Counted from the stretch's first letter, positions 1-8,579 are shown. The stretch: 59,422 nucleotides of DNA from Bacteroidales bacterium (GCA_031272245.1 JAISUE010000048.1:1-59422), one strand, 5' to 3'. The notes: generated from the letters alone by a model not told the origin. Program-made: numbers and translations.

Positions 1-144
1 TTTTAATTGGTTTCCCAACATAGTTATTGCAGCCGTAGGAATGTCCAGGGTCTGCTGATAATCGGGAATTCTGTAATTGAAATTCTCTGCCCATGCGGCA
101 AATTCAAGTTCTTTTTCAGGGATATAATCATTATATCTGTTCAT
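1..144 (-). CDS. Partial hypothetical protein (N-terminal 48 residues)
   Basis: A minus-strand frame opens with ATG at 144 and stays open to the window edge, giving 48 residues that begin MNRYNDYIPEKELEF. The gene continues outside the window, so its stop and length are unknown. The N-terminus has an IP...EF..W..NF pattern that I associate, without certainty, with small conserved Bacteroidetes proteins of unknown function. No signal peptide is present. A promoter-like TATTTTTTGC (one base longer than the usual spacing) lies about 55 bases upstream, between the start and the 21-bp array. Function not recognised. Confidence 0.5.
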   Translation of the reverse strand, partial: MNRYNDYIPEKELEFAAWAENFNYRIPDYQQTLDIPTAAITMLGNQLK

Positions 145-210
145 AATTTTATGTTATTTAAGTATTAAAAAATATAAGTAATCTTTGTTTTGATTGCAAA
201 AAATATGGGT

Positions 211-399
211 TTCACGTAGGCAAGTGAGATGTTCACGTAGGTAAGTGAGACGCTCACGTAGGCAAGTGAGATGCTCACGTAGTCCAGTGAGATGCTCACG
301 TAGGTAAGTGAGACGCTCACGTAGGTAAGTGAGATGCTTACGTAGTCCAGTGAGATGCTCACGTAGGGCAGTGAAATGCCCACTTACTTGCCCAAAAGT
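211..399. repeat. Tandem array A, 21-bp unit with CTCAC/GTGAG dyad
   Basis: Eight units start at 211, 232, 253, 274, 295, 316, 337 and 358, exactly 21 bases apart, followed by a decayed ninth at 379. The unit reads CTCACGTAG, three variable bases, AGTGAG, then AYG. Its two ends form a dyad CTCAC-N8-GTGAG, so each unit could fold into a small hairpin. The variable bases fall into a few classes (GCA, GTA, TCC) that recur along the array. There are no unique spacers, so this is not CRISPR. On the minus strand it reads as YVSISLx heptads, an automatic result of a 21-base period. It sits between the edge gene and tig, outside any operon. Confidence 0.9.
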
Positions 400-888
400 T
401 TTATTTGATTGATTAAAGTTCGTATTTCCTTGAATAGTTATCTCATTTTTTTTCTCTAAAATTTCGTTTTCAAAAACAAAAAAAAATTCGTAAGAAAATA
501 AACTTTTTCCTACGAAAATAAGATTTTTATGTACGTTAATAATGAATTTACGAAATGTGGTAAAAAAATGATTTAAGCAAATAAACAGTTTAGCGATATA
601 CGCAATATAACTGCCTGAAAACGAGGCTGTTGCCCCCCCCCTGAAAGCCTGTCAGAGAGAGAACGTGCGTCTAATGCCCGTTTCTGTGCTTTTAAGAATA
701 TATTTATATTGTATTTGTCCATTATCTTAAAAATTGAAGTTGCAAAAGTAAGAAAAAATTTCAGTTCAAAATACTTGCAGAGAAAATATTTTCGCTTCTG
801 TTTCTATAAAGGTTTTGATTTTTGCAATCAATATTTAAGAGTTAAAAAAAATTTTTTATTAAGATTAACCTTGTTATTTAGGAATATA
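400..888. other. Gene-poor intergenic region with a GC-rich patch
   Basis: No convincing gene. The stretch is very AT-rich except for a patch near 612-690 that includes a run of nine C residues (633-641). A minus-strand promoter-like box (TACTTTTG read on the minus strand, 743-750) lies downstream of the tig terminator and would fire toward array A and the edge gene. A 76-codon plus-strand frame at 709-939 runs through the promoter box and the terminator hairpin and looks like chance. Confidence 0.4.
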
Positions 889-920
889 AAAAAACGGACG
901 TATAAAAATACGTCCGCAAA
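889..920 (-). terminator. Intrinsic terminator of tig
   Basis: A perfect 9-bp stem CGGACGTAT / ATACGTCCG (895-903 and 908-916) with a four-base loop is followed, on the minus strand, by seven T residues. It lies about 25 bases past the tig stop codon. Confidence 0.88.
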
Positions 921-941
921 CAATGTAATATTAAACTAAAT

Positions 942-2315
942 TTATTTAGATTCACGTTCTTCCATTACCATTTTAGTAAAGTCATCAATATTTATTGACT
1001 TTTGTTTTGCCGTAATGTTATTCTTGAGAACCTGTGTCAGTTTTATTTCATACAAATAATCAAAAACCTGTTTAGTTTGTTCTTTGTTTTCTAAAAGGTT
1101 TGTGGCTATTTTTTCCATAGATGCTTCTCGTTGTTTTTTATCTTCGTCTGTTTCTCCTTCCATAACAGGAAAATAATTGATCAATAAAGAAGTCTTATAG
1201 TAATTTTTTATTTCGTCTTCAGTAATATCTATGTTGTGTGCTTTTACAATTTCACGTTCAATCATTTGCCACTTAATAGAGTCTCTGTATTTTTCGTAAT
1301 CTTCAATGATTTTAACTCTATCATCTTCGTTTTTAGCAGAAAAGGATAACCATCGTTTTAGAAATTCATCCGGCAATTCTATGTTTATTTCCTTAATTAA
1401 CAAACGCGTAACATCATTTAGAAAATACCTGTCAGCTTCTTTGGCATAAGTATCACATAAATCTTTTTTTGCTCTTTCTCTAAATGCTTTTTCTGTTGTT
1501 ATATCTTGTTTTGGATAAGCTTTTTCAAAAAATTCAACATTCAGTTCTGCTACCTCTACTCTTGAAATAGAAGAAATTGTAAATTGAACATCTTGAACGT
1601 TATCAGCCTTTTCATTGTCCATTCTCAACATTGAGGCTCTATCAACAGCATTTGTGAAAGCGTTCCGAACATTAAAAGTTATATTTTCTCCAGTTTTTTT
1701 TCCTATAAGTTCTGTTTTTATATTTTCATCTGCAATTTTATCAACTGCAAACGAAGTCTTTATTTTAGCATTTTCTGCATCATCATTTGTATTTAGAACA
1801 AGCATTTCACCAAATACAACATCTGTTGCTCCAACTTCTTCCGGGTTCTCAAATTTCCCCAATCTGTGACGAATATCTTCAACAAATTTGTTTAGCATAT
1901 CGTCTGTTGGCTCAATGGTATAGTAAGTTGGTTTGATGGATTTCAAATCAACCGCAAATTCAGGTTGTAATCCTATTTCAAAATAGAATTTATAGTCATC
2001 TGTATTCTCAAAATTTATACCTTTATTCTTATTATCTATTGGCAACGGCTCTCCAAGAATAGATATTTTTTCAGTATCCAAATAATTATACAAACTGTCA
2101 TTCAAAACTTTTTGCACCTCTTCAGCACGAACAGATTTTTCATACATCTTTTTTATCATACCAACAGGCACTTGTCCTGGACGAAAGCCGGGCATTTTTA
2201 TTTCCTTTTGCAGCTTTTTTAATCCTTTACTTACATTCTCCTGATAATCATTAGCGGTTATTTCAATACAGATTTCAGCAGTCAGATTAGCTGTCATTTC
2301 TTTTGTAACTTTCAT
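942..2315 (-). CDS. tig: Trigger factor (ribosome-associated chaperone / prolyl isomerase)
   Basis: 457 residues. The ribosome-docking signature GFRPGQVP is at residues 43-50, in the N-terminal ribosome-binding domain that begins MKVTKEMTANLTAEI. The rest has the long, charged, helix-rich character of the chaperone arms; the central FKBP-like domain is divergent, as is usual in Bacteroidetes. Trigger factor binds next to the ribosomal exit tunnel and shields nascent chains. The gene is alone: promoter box at 2361-2368 upstream, strong terminator downstream. In many bacteria clpP and clpX follow tig, but here clpX is at 20943-22184 and clpP is not in the window. Confidence 0.93.
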   Translation of the reverse strand: MKVTKEMTANLTAEICIEITANDYQENVSKGLKKLQKEIKMPGFRPGQVPVGMIKKMYEKSVRAEEVQKVLNDSLYNYLDTEKISILGEPLPIDNKNKGINFENTDDYKFYFEIGLQPEFAVDLKSIKPTYYTIEPTDDMLNKFVEDIRHRLGKFENPEEVGATDVVFGEMLVLNTNDDAENAKIKTSFAVDKIADENIKTELIGKKTGENITFNVRNAFTNAVDRASMLRMDNEKADNVQDVQFTISSISRVEVAELNVEFFEKAYPKQDITTEKAFRERAKKDLCDTYAKEADRYFLNDVTRLLIKEINIELPDEFLKRWLSFSAKNEDDRVKIIEDYEKYRDSIKWQMIEREIVKAHNIDITEDEIKNYYKTSLLINYFPVMEGETDEDKKQREASMEKIATNLLENKEQTKQVFDYLYEIKLTQVLKNNITAKQKSINIDDFTKMVMEERESK

Positions 2316-2360
2316 TTTATCAATTATTTATTTATTATTATAGTTTTTCAAAGCAAGGTG

Positions 2361-2368
2361 CAAAATTA
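2361..2368 (-). promoter_or_regulatory. Bacteroidetes -7 promoter box for tig
   Basis: TAATTTTG on the minus strand fits TAnnTTTG and lies 46 bases before the tig start. Confidence 0.55.
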
Positions 2369-2494
2369 CGATATTATTTTGAATTATTTGCTATTATTAG
2401 AAACATATTTTCTTTTCTCTATTTTAATCTTGATAATATTAAAAAATTTTCGCAATAAAAATTTCTAATAACAGCATTTTCGTGTATTAAATCT

Positions 2495-2545
2495 TGATAA
2501 AAAAAGCAGGACTACTCATCTAAAGAAAGCAGCCCCGCTTTTTAT
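2495..2545 (-). terminator. Strand-specific intrinsic terminator of the 2581-4062 gene
   Basis: Arms at 2506-2516 and 2528-2538 form an 11-bp stem only in minus-strand RNA, where three positions become G-U pairs; on the plus strand they are A-C mismatches. Seven U residues follow on the minus strand. The one-sided pairing matches the direction of the gene it ends. Confidence 0.82.
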
Positions 2546-2580
2546 ATATTATAAATTATGGTATTTAACCTGTAACTATA

Positions 2581-4062
2581 TTATTGTTTAACTATTTTCT
2601 TTGAACCAACAGTTTTTCCATTTGAAAGCAAACGAACATTATAAATTCCATTTGCAAGATTAGAAATATCAATACTTGTTTGCTTACCTGTGCCTATCAA
2701 TTCTCTACCAAAAATATCATACACCTTAACTTCATTATAGTTTTTAGCTATAATGTTAATTTGATTAGTTGCAGGATTAGGCATGATACTGAAAACATCG
2801 TCTTTTGCAACATCATTAATACCTACAGAATTGTAGTTAATAAACATTTTATATTCGCCTTCGTCATTAGGAAAATACAATGTAGGATACAAACCTCCAA
2901 CAATCCATAAATCAGTTTCAACTATAGCATCATAACTTATTTTAGCCGTATCTTCCAATTCAACACCCCATACTTCATCCACTTTTATGTAATCATTACC
3001 GTCCTTTTCAAATAAATAAATCACCCCAGAAACAGGTTCGGAATAACTATGAAGAAACTTGGCTTCTACATTTGCATTAGCATCAACGTGAATCTTAAAT
3101 GCAGCGGCATGATAAAGTGCACCGGGCAGATAAGGATGACCTATCATAGAACCATCTTCACTATCTACTAAAGGCAAAAGAGAAAAATCTCCACTTTCAA
3201 AGAATGGACATTGTGCCTCTGTGATTACAGTTGCAGCATTTAACAATTCAGGAACAGTCATTGTGTTAAGATGTTCAAGAGTAATAACATAATTTACGTT
3301 AGACATAAATGAAACAGGTAATAAATAAACATCTCCTGTCTCTTCTGCCGTGAAAACAAGTTTAACAGTAAATGAAGATGCATCTCCATTAAAGTTAGAA
3401 GTAATTATATCTGACGTTGCTCCTGCAAAGGTAGATTTCAATAATAACATTCCTGCGGCAAACATTTCTCCTCTCGTATTCGAAAATTCAGCAGTAAGAA
3501 AATATGATTCTCCTTCTACTACTGACAATTTATAAGGATTGTAAGTAGAAAAATAAAAAACTTGTCTTGATGATGGATTGAACAGCAACGTATCCGTTAT
3601 TATACCGGATGCAGGAGTTGTTTCGTTCAATACATTTGTGTAACTTATCTGTTGATAAGTCTGATAACTGCCCGGCATTTCAAAAGCCTGAGTAATAGCA
3701 GACAGAGAATCAAGTCCGCCATACAAAATTCCTGCATTATCATCCACAGTAAAATAATGTTCTCCTGCCTGCAACTCTACATAAACGCTTGACCCGCTTG
3801 CAATAGAACCTGTCATAGTTGAATCCGAGTAAAATGTAAAATAATACTCGCTATTTGGACATACCAATCCAACCATTGCAGGTGCAGACAATGTAAAACT
3901 GAAACCACGAGTATAATACATATCATCAACCAATACCGAATTGTCTTCGGTAATCGTAATTACATCATTAAATGGGAGAGTTATAGCATCCCATGATATT
4001 GATGCATCTTTTGCCGCTGTAACAAATTTTGCATTGTCACGAACAACATTACGAGTATTCAT
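2581..4062 (-). CDS. T9SS-sorted secreted protein, separated from its signal peptide by a frameshift
   Basis: 493 residues in this frame, with no recognisable domain in the beta-rich body. The last 75 or so residues form a T9SS type A sorting domain: a SIMPNPATNQINI start, VKVYDIFGRELI strand, a DISNLANGIYNV segment and a terminal KKIVKQ. Such proteins need an N-terminal signal peptide, but this frame starts at MNTRNVV without one. A good signal peptide lies just upstream in another frame (4049-4153) and ends at a stop 14 bases past this ATG. The two frames differ by one base, and three 7-bp repeats lie at the junction; loss of one unit would join them. The gene is therefore broken, phase-variable or misread. 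Substrate and role unknown. Confidence 0.8.
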   Translation of the reverse strand: MNTRNVVRDNAKFVTAAKDASISWDAITLPFNDVITITEDNSVLVDDMYYTRGFSFTLSAPAMVGLVCPNSEYYFTFYSDSTMTGSIASGSSVYVELQAGEHYFTVDDNAGILYGGLDSLSAITQAFEMPGSYQTYQQISYTNVLNETTPASGIITDTLLFNPSSRQVFYFSTYNPYKLSVVEGESYFLTAEFSNTRGEMFAAGMLLLKSTFAGATSDIITSNFNGDASSFTVKLVFTAEETGDVYLLPVSFMSNVNYVITLEHLNTMTVPELLNAATVITEAQCPFFESGDFSLLPLVDSEDGSMIGHPYLPGALYHAAAFKIHVDANANVEAKFLHSYSEPVSGVIYLFEKDGNDYIKVDEVWGVELEDTAKISYDAIVETDLWIVGGLYPTLYFPNDEGEYKMFINYNSVGINDVAKDDVFSIMPNPATNQINIIAKNYNEVKVYDIFGRELIGTGKQTSIDISNLANGIYNVRLLSNGKTVGSKKIVKQ

Positions 4063-4153
4063 ATTTGTGGTTTGTGGTTTGTGCCTTTGTTAAATTTATA
4101 GTAGCAACACAAAGAGCCAACGCTACTGTCATAATTAATTTTTGCTTTCTCAT
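4049..4153 (-). other. Out-of-frame signal-peptide ORF of the 2581-4062 gene
   Basis: 34 codons starting at ATG 4153: a basic start (MRKQK), a hydrophobic core (LIMTVALALCVATI) and an AQ cleavage site (TKAQ-TT), typical of Bacteroidetes signal peptides. It then runs through the 7-bp repeat and stops at 4051-4049, just inside the main frame. It is almost certainly the true N-terminus of the T9SS protein. Confidence 0.75.
4063..4083. repeat. Three 7-bp tandem repeats at the frame junction
   Basis: Plus-strand units ATTTGTG, GTTTGTG, GTTTGTG (minus: CACAAAC). Seven is not a multiple of three, so gaining or losing units changes frame. Removing one unit, or adding two, would place the signal peptide in frame with the mature protein. 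Confidence 0.8.
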
Positions 4154-4219
4154 GATAAATAAAGATTAAAATTCATACGGTAAAAATATGTAAAAATTTT
4201 TAATTAAAATTATTGTGTT

Positions 4220-5986
4220 CTATCTTTCTATAATAATTTTATGAATTGATACTCCTTTTTCTGTAATGATACGCACAAAATATATGCCGCCTTTTAATGA
4301 CAAAGTATTTATGTTTATCGTATTTTTTCCTGCAAACAAAGATCTCCGACCATAATTTATCATTTCTTTGCCAAGTATATCTGTAATTGCAATTTGAATA
4401 TTTGTCGCTTCCATTAAAGATATTTCCAACGTTGCATTATCTTTTGTCGGATTAGGATAAATTGAAATATAATCAACAGAAGCGTTCATATCCTCCAATC
4501 CAACACTTTGCAGATAAAAATCGTGCATCTCTCCTGCATCATATTTTCCATTTGAATTTACAAGAATTGCTCCGTCCTGTCCTACTATTTTGTAATTTCC
4601 GGTACCTGTACCCGAATTTATACCATTGCCTCCCGCATCTCTTATTTCAAAAATATAGCATCCATCTGTCTGAATATTGTTCAACGGTATATTGTGAGTT
4701 TGAGTACTACCTGAAGTTAATTGTTCATAAGGACCGCCTTCCTGAATAAGCCCTCCATTTACGTCATAAAGACTCCATGTTATTTCCTGACCATTTCTGT
4801 CCTGTTTTAACTGTAAAATTGGTATTCCAAAAGTTGATGTTTTTGTTAATGGTTTGTTATGTGTTGCCGTTGCCAATAAATCTCCCATAACAACTGGCAT
4901 ATCGTTGAATTTTGTAATATCAAATTCAAACGTTACATCTTCACCCAACACAATAGTAGATGACGGAAGAACAATATCAGTCATATCAAACATTCCCAAC
5001 GTTCCCGTCCAGTGATAAGGTTCTGTATTTCCTGTATAATTAATATCCATCGAAAGCATTGGAGTTGAAGACATATTTCTAAGCGTTAGAGTTGGCGTAA
5101 CAAGATTATTACAGCCAAGTTCATCAACAAAATTAATGGACTTACACGTTACTGAAAAATCGGAAGAAACATTTGTATATTCAATTTCAGCACTTGTTCC
5201 CGTATATATGCCTTTATGATCCATAGAAACAAAAGCTATAATGTTCAAATCTTCTATCAAAGCATCTATTGGATTTGGATAACCTAACTGTTGTGGAATA
5301 ATATATGTAAAAGTTGTATCAAAAAGCGTAGAAGCAGGTATAACGCTTTGTCCTTCAACCCGTAATTCCGTTCCCCATTGTCCTGTTATCAGTTCACGTA
5401 AGATATGCATGTGTTTATATTCTCCGTTTGCTGTAATCTGCGCTGGATTATATATCATACCGGTTTGTTCACCCAAAACATTATCCTGTAAAATCGCAAC
5501 ATGAAGAAAATTACTTGCGGTTTCAGATGCAGAGGTATAATAAACCTGTACTTGAACAGTAAGTACTCGAGATAATGCGTCAATAGTTGCATGAGCGGCT
5601 ATATTAAGTGGTGAAGGAGTAGAAAAAACAATATTTGCAACTGAATCCCATCTTTCTTTTGTGACTAAAGATGCACCTCTGTTCAATGTTCCTATCGGAT
5701 AAGCAGTAACATTATATTGATTAGCCAAAGCATCACCCCATTGCGTTGTATATATATCTGATGCAAAACCTCCTTGATGTATATTCATCAGGAAAATCTC
5801 TTCGGGATGTGCCGCAGCTATTGCATTTGCAATTCTATGTCCATCAGGACAATTTACACAAAGTATACCTGTATATTCTTCCAATACAACTTTCCTGTTT
5901 TCAGGCGTAGTGGAAACGAAAACAGTCTGTGCATTTGCGTTCAGAAGTACGCTTACACAGAATAACAACAAAATTGTTTTTTTCAT
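4220..5986 (-). CDS. Omp28-related thioredoxin-fold surface protein with T9SS sorting domain
   Basis: 588 residues. A signal peptide (MKKTILLLFCVSVLLNANAQ) is followed by the Omp28-type motif EEYTGILCVNCPDGH, with a CxxC at residues 43-46, in a thioredoxin-like domain of about 250 residues. Beta-sandwich-like sequence follows, and a T9SS type A domain closes the protein (ISIYPNPTKDNATLEI through GGIYFVRII). It should be exported through the inner membrane by Sec and across the outer membrane by the type IX machinery, then anchored to the surface. Omp28 homologues are surface proteins of poorly defined function; a redox role for the CxxC is inference. Promoter box at 6020-6027; the gap to the next gene (157 bp) makes it monocistronic. 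Confidence 0.85.
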   Translation of the reverse strand: MKKTILLLFCVSVLLNANAQTVFVSTTPENRKVVLEEYTGILCVNCPDGHRIANAIAAAHPEEIFLMNIHQGGFASDIYTTQWGDALANQYNVTAYPIGTLNRGASLVTKERWDSVANIVFSTPSPLNIAAHATIDALSRVLTVQVQVYYTSASETASNFLHVAILQDNVLGEQTGMIYNPAQITANGEYKHMHILRELITGQWGTELRVEGQSVIPASTLFDTTFTYIIPQQLGYPNPIDALIEDLNIIAFVSMDHKGIYTGTSAEIEYTNVSSDFSVTCKSINFVDELGCNNLVTPTLTLRNMSSTPMLSMDINYTGNTEPYHWTGTLGMFDMTDIVLPSSTIVLGEDVTFEFDITKFNDMPVVMGDLLATATHNKPLTKTSTFGIPILQLKQDRNGQEITWSLYDVNGGLIQEGGPYEQLTSGSTQTHNIPLNNIQTDGCYIFEIRDAGGNGINSGTGTGNYKIVGQDGAILVNSNGKYDAGEMHDFYLQSVGLEDMNASVDYISIYPNPTKDNATLEISLMEATNIQIAITDILGKEMINYGRRSLFAGKNTININTLSLKGGIYFVRIITEKGVSIHKIIIER

Positions 5987-6019
5987 AACTAATTATTATT
6001 TGATTTGTTTTTATCGTGG

Positions 6020-6027
6020 CAAAAATA
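6020..6027 (-). promoter_or_regulatory. -7 promoter box for the Omp28-like gene
   Basis: TATTTTTG on the minus strand, 34 bases before the start codon. Confidence 0.5.
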
Positions 6028-6151
6028 ATCTTTTTATTGATTTTAATTAAAATGCGTTTTTTGTAAAAAAAAGTTCATTTTTTAGCAAAAGCATATCATT
6101 TCTCTTACAGATTGATTACCAATTTCATAGATAATTCAAATTTTTATTTTA

Positions 6152-6475
6152 TTAACGCAAAATTGTTAGTTTATTATCCTTTGCCCAATGAACAAGAGCA
6201 TCAATGTGAGGAATTAAAGATCTGCCTGCAAAAGTCAGAGAATATTCAACGTGAGGCGGAAGTTCGGCAAAGGCTTGTCGGGTAATAAGATTGAAAGATT
6301 CTAATTTTTTTAACGTAAATGCTAACATTCTTTCTGAAATTTCAGGGATATTGCGATATAAATCATTAAAACGTTGCGGATTTTCTTTTAATTTCAAAAG
6401 AACAAATATTGACCATTTATCTCCAAGACGATCTAAAATATCACGTATAGGACAAAAATTGCGACTTTGTTTCAT
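6152..6475 (-). CDS. HxlR-family transcriptional regulator
   Basis: 107 residues, normal HxlR length. The typical start FCPIRDILDRLGDKWSIFVL includes the conserved N-terminal Cys that redox- or electrophile-sensing members use, followed by the winged-helix LKENPQRFNDLYRNIPEIS and a wing PHVEYSLTFAGRSL. It is divergent from a DJ-1/PfpI gene, and a perfect 18-bp palindrome lies between them, so it probably represses or activates that gene and itself. HxlR proteins bind as dimers to such dyads. The signal sensed cannot be read from the sequence. Confidence 0.88.
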   Translation of the reverse strand: MKQSRNFCPIRDILDRLGDKWSIFVLLKLKENPQRFNDLYRNIPEISERMLAFTLKKLESFNLITRQAFAELPPHVEYSLTFAGRSLIPHIDALVHWAKDNKLTILR

Positions 6476-6501
6476 AAATTTTACGGATTGATTTACAACT
6501 T

Positions 6502-6519
6502 ACTAACATTAATGTTAGT
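6502..6519. promoter_or_regulatory. Palindromic operator between hxlR-type gene and PfpI gene
   Basis: ACTAACATTAATGTTAGT is a perfect 18-bp palindrome, 27 bases before the regulator's start and just upstream of the PfpI promoter. It is the only dyad of this quality in the divergent intergenic region, so it is the likely HxlR-protein binding site. Confidence 0.7.
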
Positions 6520-6562
6520 CGTTTTTTCATGTCTATTATTACTTTTTTCTGAATAATACCCG

Positions 6563-6570
6563 TAATTTTG
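6563..6570 (+). promoter_or_regulatory. -7 promoter box for the DJ-1/PfpI gene
   Basis: TAATTTTG, 50 bases before the start codon; the palindrome lies 43-60 bases upstream of it, a position compatible with control by the HxlR protein. Confidence 0.5.
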
Positions 6571-6620
6571 TTCCAATAAAATCATAAAATATATTATTGT
6601 TAAACTAAAATTTTATTCTA

Positions 6621-7151
6621 ATGAAAAAAAAAGTAGCAGTTTTAGCTGTAAATCCTGTAAATGGGATAGGATTGTTCACGTATTTAGAACAATTATACGA
6701 AAATGGCATTGAATTTCAAGTCTTTGCAGTATCCACAGAAACCAAAATTAAAACAAACTCTGGCATATATTTGGAAACGGACGACCGTATTGGAAATTTG
6801 AAAAACAGAGAACAAAATTTTGATGCGATGTTTTTCGCCTGTGGCAACGCTATGCCTGAATTTGTCAACAAAATTGACGAGATTTATAATCGAGATATGT
6901 TGGCGGTAATTGAAAATTTTGCAAAAGCCCAAAAAATAATTGTGGGACATTGTGCTTCTGCTTTGCTTTTCAATCAAACAAAAGCCTTGTATGGCAAACG
7001 TGTAGCATTACATCCAATGATTAAAAATTATGTTCCTAATCTTCTTGTCAGTGATAAGTCTTTTGAAATTGACGGAAAACTATTCACAGCAAAAAACGAA
7101 ATCTGCATAACTGAACTTATGCCTTTTGTTATCAATGCCTTAAAAGAATAA
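6621..7151 (+). CDS. DJ-1/PfpI family protein
   Basis: 176 residues with the class I amidotransferase-like fold. The nucleophile elbow is visible as IIVGHCASALLF with the candidate Cys at 111, and the N-terminal strand is KVAVLAVNPVNGIG. The family includes glyoxalase III/deglycase-type enzymes, chaperones and amidases, so the exact reaction is uncertain. Divergence from an HxlR-type regulator suggests induction by a reactive small molecule such as an aldehyde or quinone; this is inference. A terminator follows at 7180-7222. Confidence 0.82.
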   Translation: MKKKVAVLAVNPVNGIGLFTYLEQLYENGIEFQVFAVSTETKIKTNSGIYLETDDRIGNLKNREQNFDAMFFACGNAMPEFVNKIDEIYNRDMLAVIENFAKAQKIIVGHCASALLFNQTKALYGKRVALHPMIKNYVPNLLVSDKSFEIDGKLFTAKNEICITELMPFVINALKE

Positions 7152-7179
7152 ATGAGGATTGATATTTTATTATCTATAC

Positions 7180-7222
7180 GAAGCAGTATCAGAATCTTTT
7201 GTCTCTTACTGCTTTTTTATTA
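7180..7222 (+). terminator. Terminator of the DJ-1/PfpI gene
   Basis: AAGCAGTA and TACTGCTT (7181-7188 and 7207-7214) form an 8-bp stem followed by TTTTTATT on the plus strand. Confidence 0.7.
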
Positions 7223-7226
7223 TATT

Positions 7227-8498
7227 TTAAAGCAAATCTTTTCCTATGTCTTTACGATAATATGCTCCGTCAAAATATACTTTTTCCACATCTGCATAAC
7301 ATTTTGCTAAAGCTTCCTGCAAATCTTTTCCCAAAGCAGTAATAGCCACAACGCGTCCGCCATTGGAAATCACATTATTATTGGCATCAAACTTAGTTCC
7401 TGAATGAAATACAAAACTTTCAACACTGTTTAATCCTTTTATAAGTTTTCCCTTTTCATAATGTTCCGGATATCCTTTGCTTACAAGCATAACGCAAACC
7501 GCCGTATTATCGCTTATTTCCAACTGATAATTGTCTAATCGTTTTTCTCCAACAGCAATAAACGCCTCAACAATATCGGACTTAATTCGTGGAAAAACGC
7601 TTTCCGTTTCAGGATCGCCCATCCGCACATTATATTCTATCACATAAGGTTCGCCTCCAACGTTCATCAATCCAATGAAAATAAAACCACAATAACTTAT
7701 ATTATCATCTCGCAAACCACAGATAGTAGGCTTTATGATTCTATATTCAACTTTATCAATAAAATTTTTATCTGCAAAAGGCACAGGCGAAACACTGCCC
7801 ATACCACCTGTGTTCAATCCGCTGTCCCCCTCTCCTATTCGTTTATAATCTTTTGCAACCGGAAGTATCTTGTAATTTTTTCCATCTGTAAGCACAAAAA
7901 CGCTACATTCAATTCCCGAAAGATATTCTTCAATTATAACTTTTGCAGATGCATCGCCAAATTTTGCATCAAAAAGCATTATTTTCAGTTCTGAAATTGC
8001 TTCATTTATATCATCAAGTATCAAAACTCCTTTCCCTGCAGCCAATCCGTCAGCTTTTAAAACATAAGGAGGGGTTAAAGTTTTGAGAAATTCAACACCT
8101 TGCATGAAATTTTCTTTTGTAAATGTTTCATAACGAGCTGTTGGAATGTTATGTCGTTGCATAAATAGCTTTGCAAAATCTTTACTGCCCTCCAATTTTG
8201 CACCTTCTTTTGAAGGAGCAATAAGAATAACATTTTGAAGACTTTTATCTTCCAAAAAATAATTTGCTATTCCATCAACAAGAGGTTGCTCGGGTCCAAC
8301 TACTAACATCTGTATGTTTTCTTTAAGTACAAAGTTTTTAATTTCCGAAAAATCACTTCCTAAATCAACATTTTTTGCGTATTTCGCAATACCACAATTT
8401 CCCGGAGCAACAAAAAGCCTGTCACATTTTGCACTTTCAGATATTTTTTTTGCAATAGCGTTTTCTCTTCCGCCACTACCCAACAATAAAATATTCAT
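7227..8498 (-). CDS. purD: Phosphoribosylamine-glycine ligase (GAR synthetase)
   Basis: 423 residues, full length. It begins with the PurD N-terminal signature MNILLLGSGGRENAIAKKI, has the ATP-grasp loop LKADGLAAGKGVLI, and carries the conserved block GEGDSGLNTGGMGSVSP and the metal-binding EYNVRMGDPETE. The enzyme joins glycine to 5-phosphoribosylamine in de novo purine synthesis in the cytoplasm. It is not clustered with other pur genes here. It has its own promoter box at 8535-8542. Confidence 0.96.
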   Translation of the reverse strand: MNILLLGSGGRENAIAKKISESAKCDRLFVAPGNCGIAKYAKNVDLGSDFSEIKNFVLKENIQMLVVGPEQPLVDGIANYFLEDKSLQNVILIAPSKEGAKLEGSKDFAKLFMQRHNIPTARYETFTKENFMQGVEFLKTLTPPYVLKADGLAAGKGVLILDDINEAISELKIMLFDAKFGDASAKVIIEEYLSGIECSVFVLTDGKNYKILPVAKDYKRIGEGDSGLNTGGMGSVSPVPFADKNFIDKVEYRIIKPTICGLRDDNISYCGFIFIGLMNVGGEPYVIEYNVRMGDPETESVFPRIKSDIVEAFIAVGEKRLDNYQLEISDNTAVCVMLVSKGYPEHYEKGKLIKGLNSVESFVFHSGTKFDANNNVISNGGRVVAITALGKDLQEALAKCYADVEKVYFDGAYYRKDIGKDLL

Positions 8499-8534
8499 AT
8501 ATTTAAAATTTGTAATTAAAATTTAATCATGCGG

Positions 8535-8542
8535 CAAAAATA
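8535..8542 (-). promoter_or_regulatory. -7 promoter box for purD
   Basis: TATTTTTG on the minus strand, 37 bases before the start. Confidence 0.5.
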
Positions 8543-8579
8543 CAGATTTTTTATGCAAACAAGACTCAAAAGGATTTTC

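Noticed and set aside
165..383. 72-residue protein of YVSISLx repeats
   Set aside because: Any 21-bp array gives heptads and stays open if one unit lacks a stop; no promoter or start context supports translation. Kept only as a repeat.
211..399. CRISPR array
   Set aside because: Units are contiguous with no unique spacers, and no cas gene is in the window.
709..939. 76-codon plus-strand ORF before tig
   Set aside because: It crosses a minus-strand promoter box and the tig terminator, is Lys/Phe/Asn-rich like random AT sequence, and has no upstream promoter.
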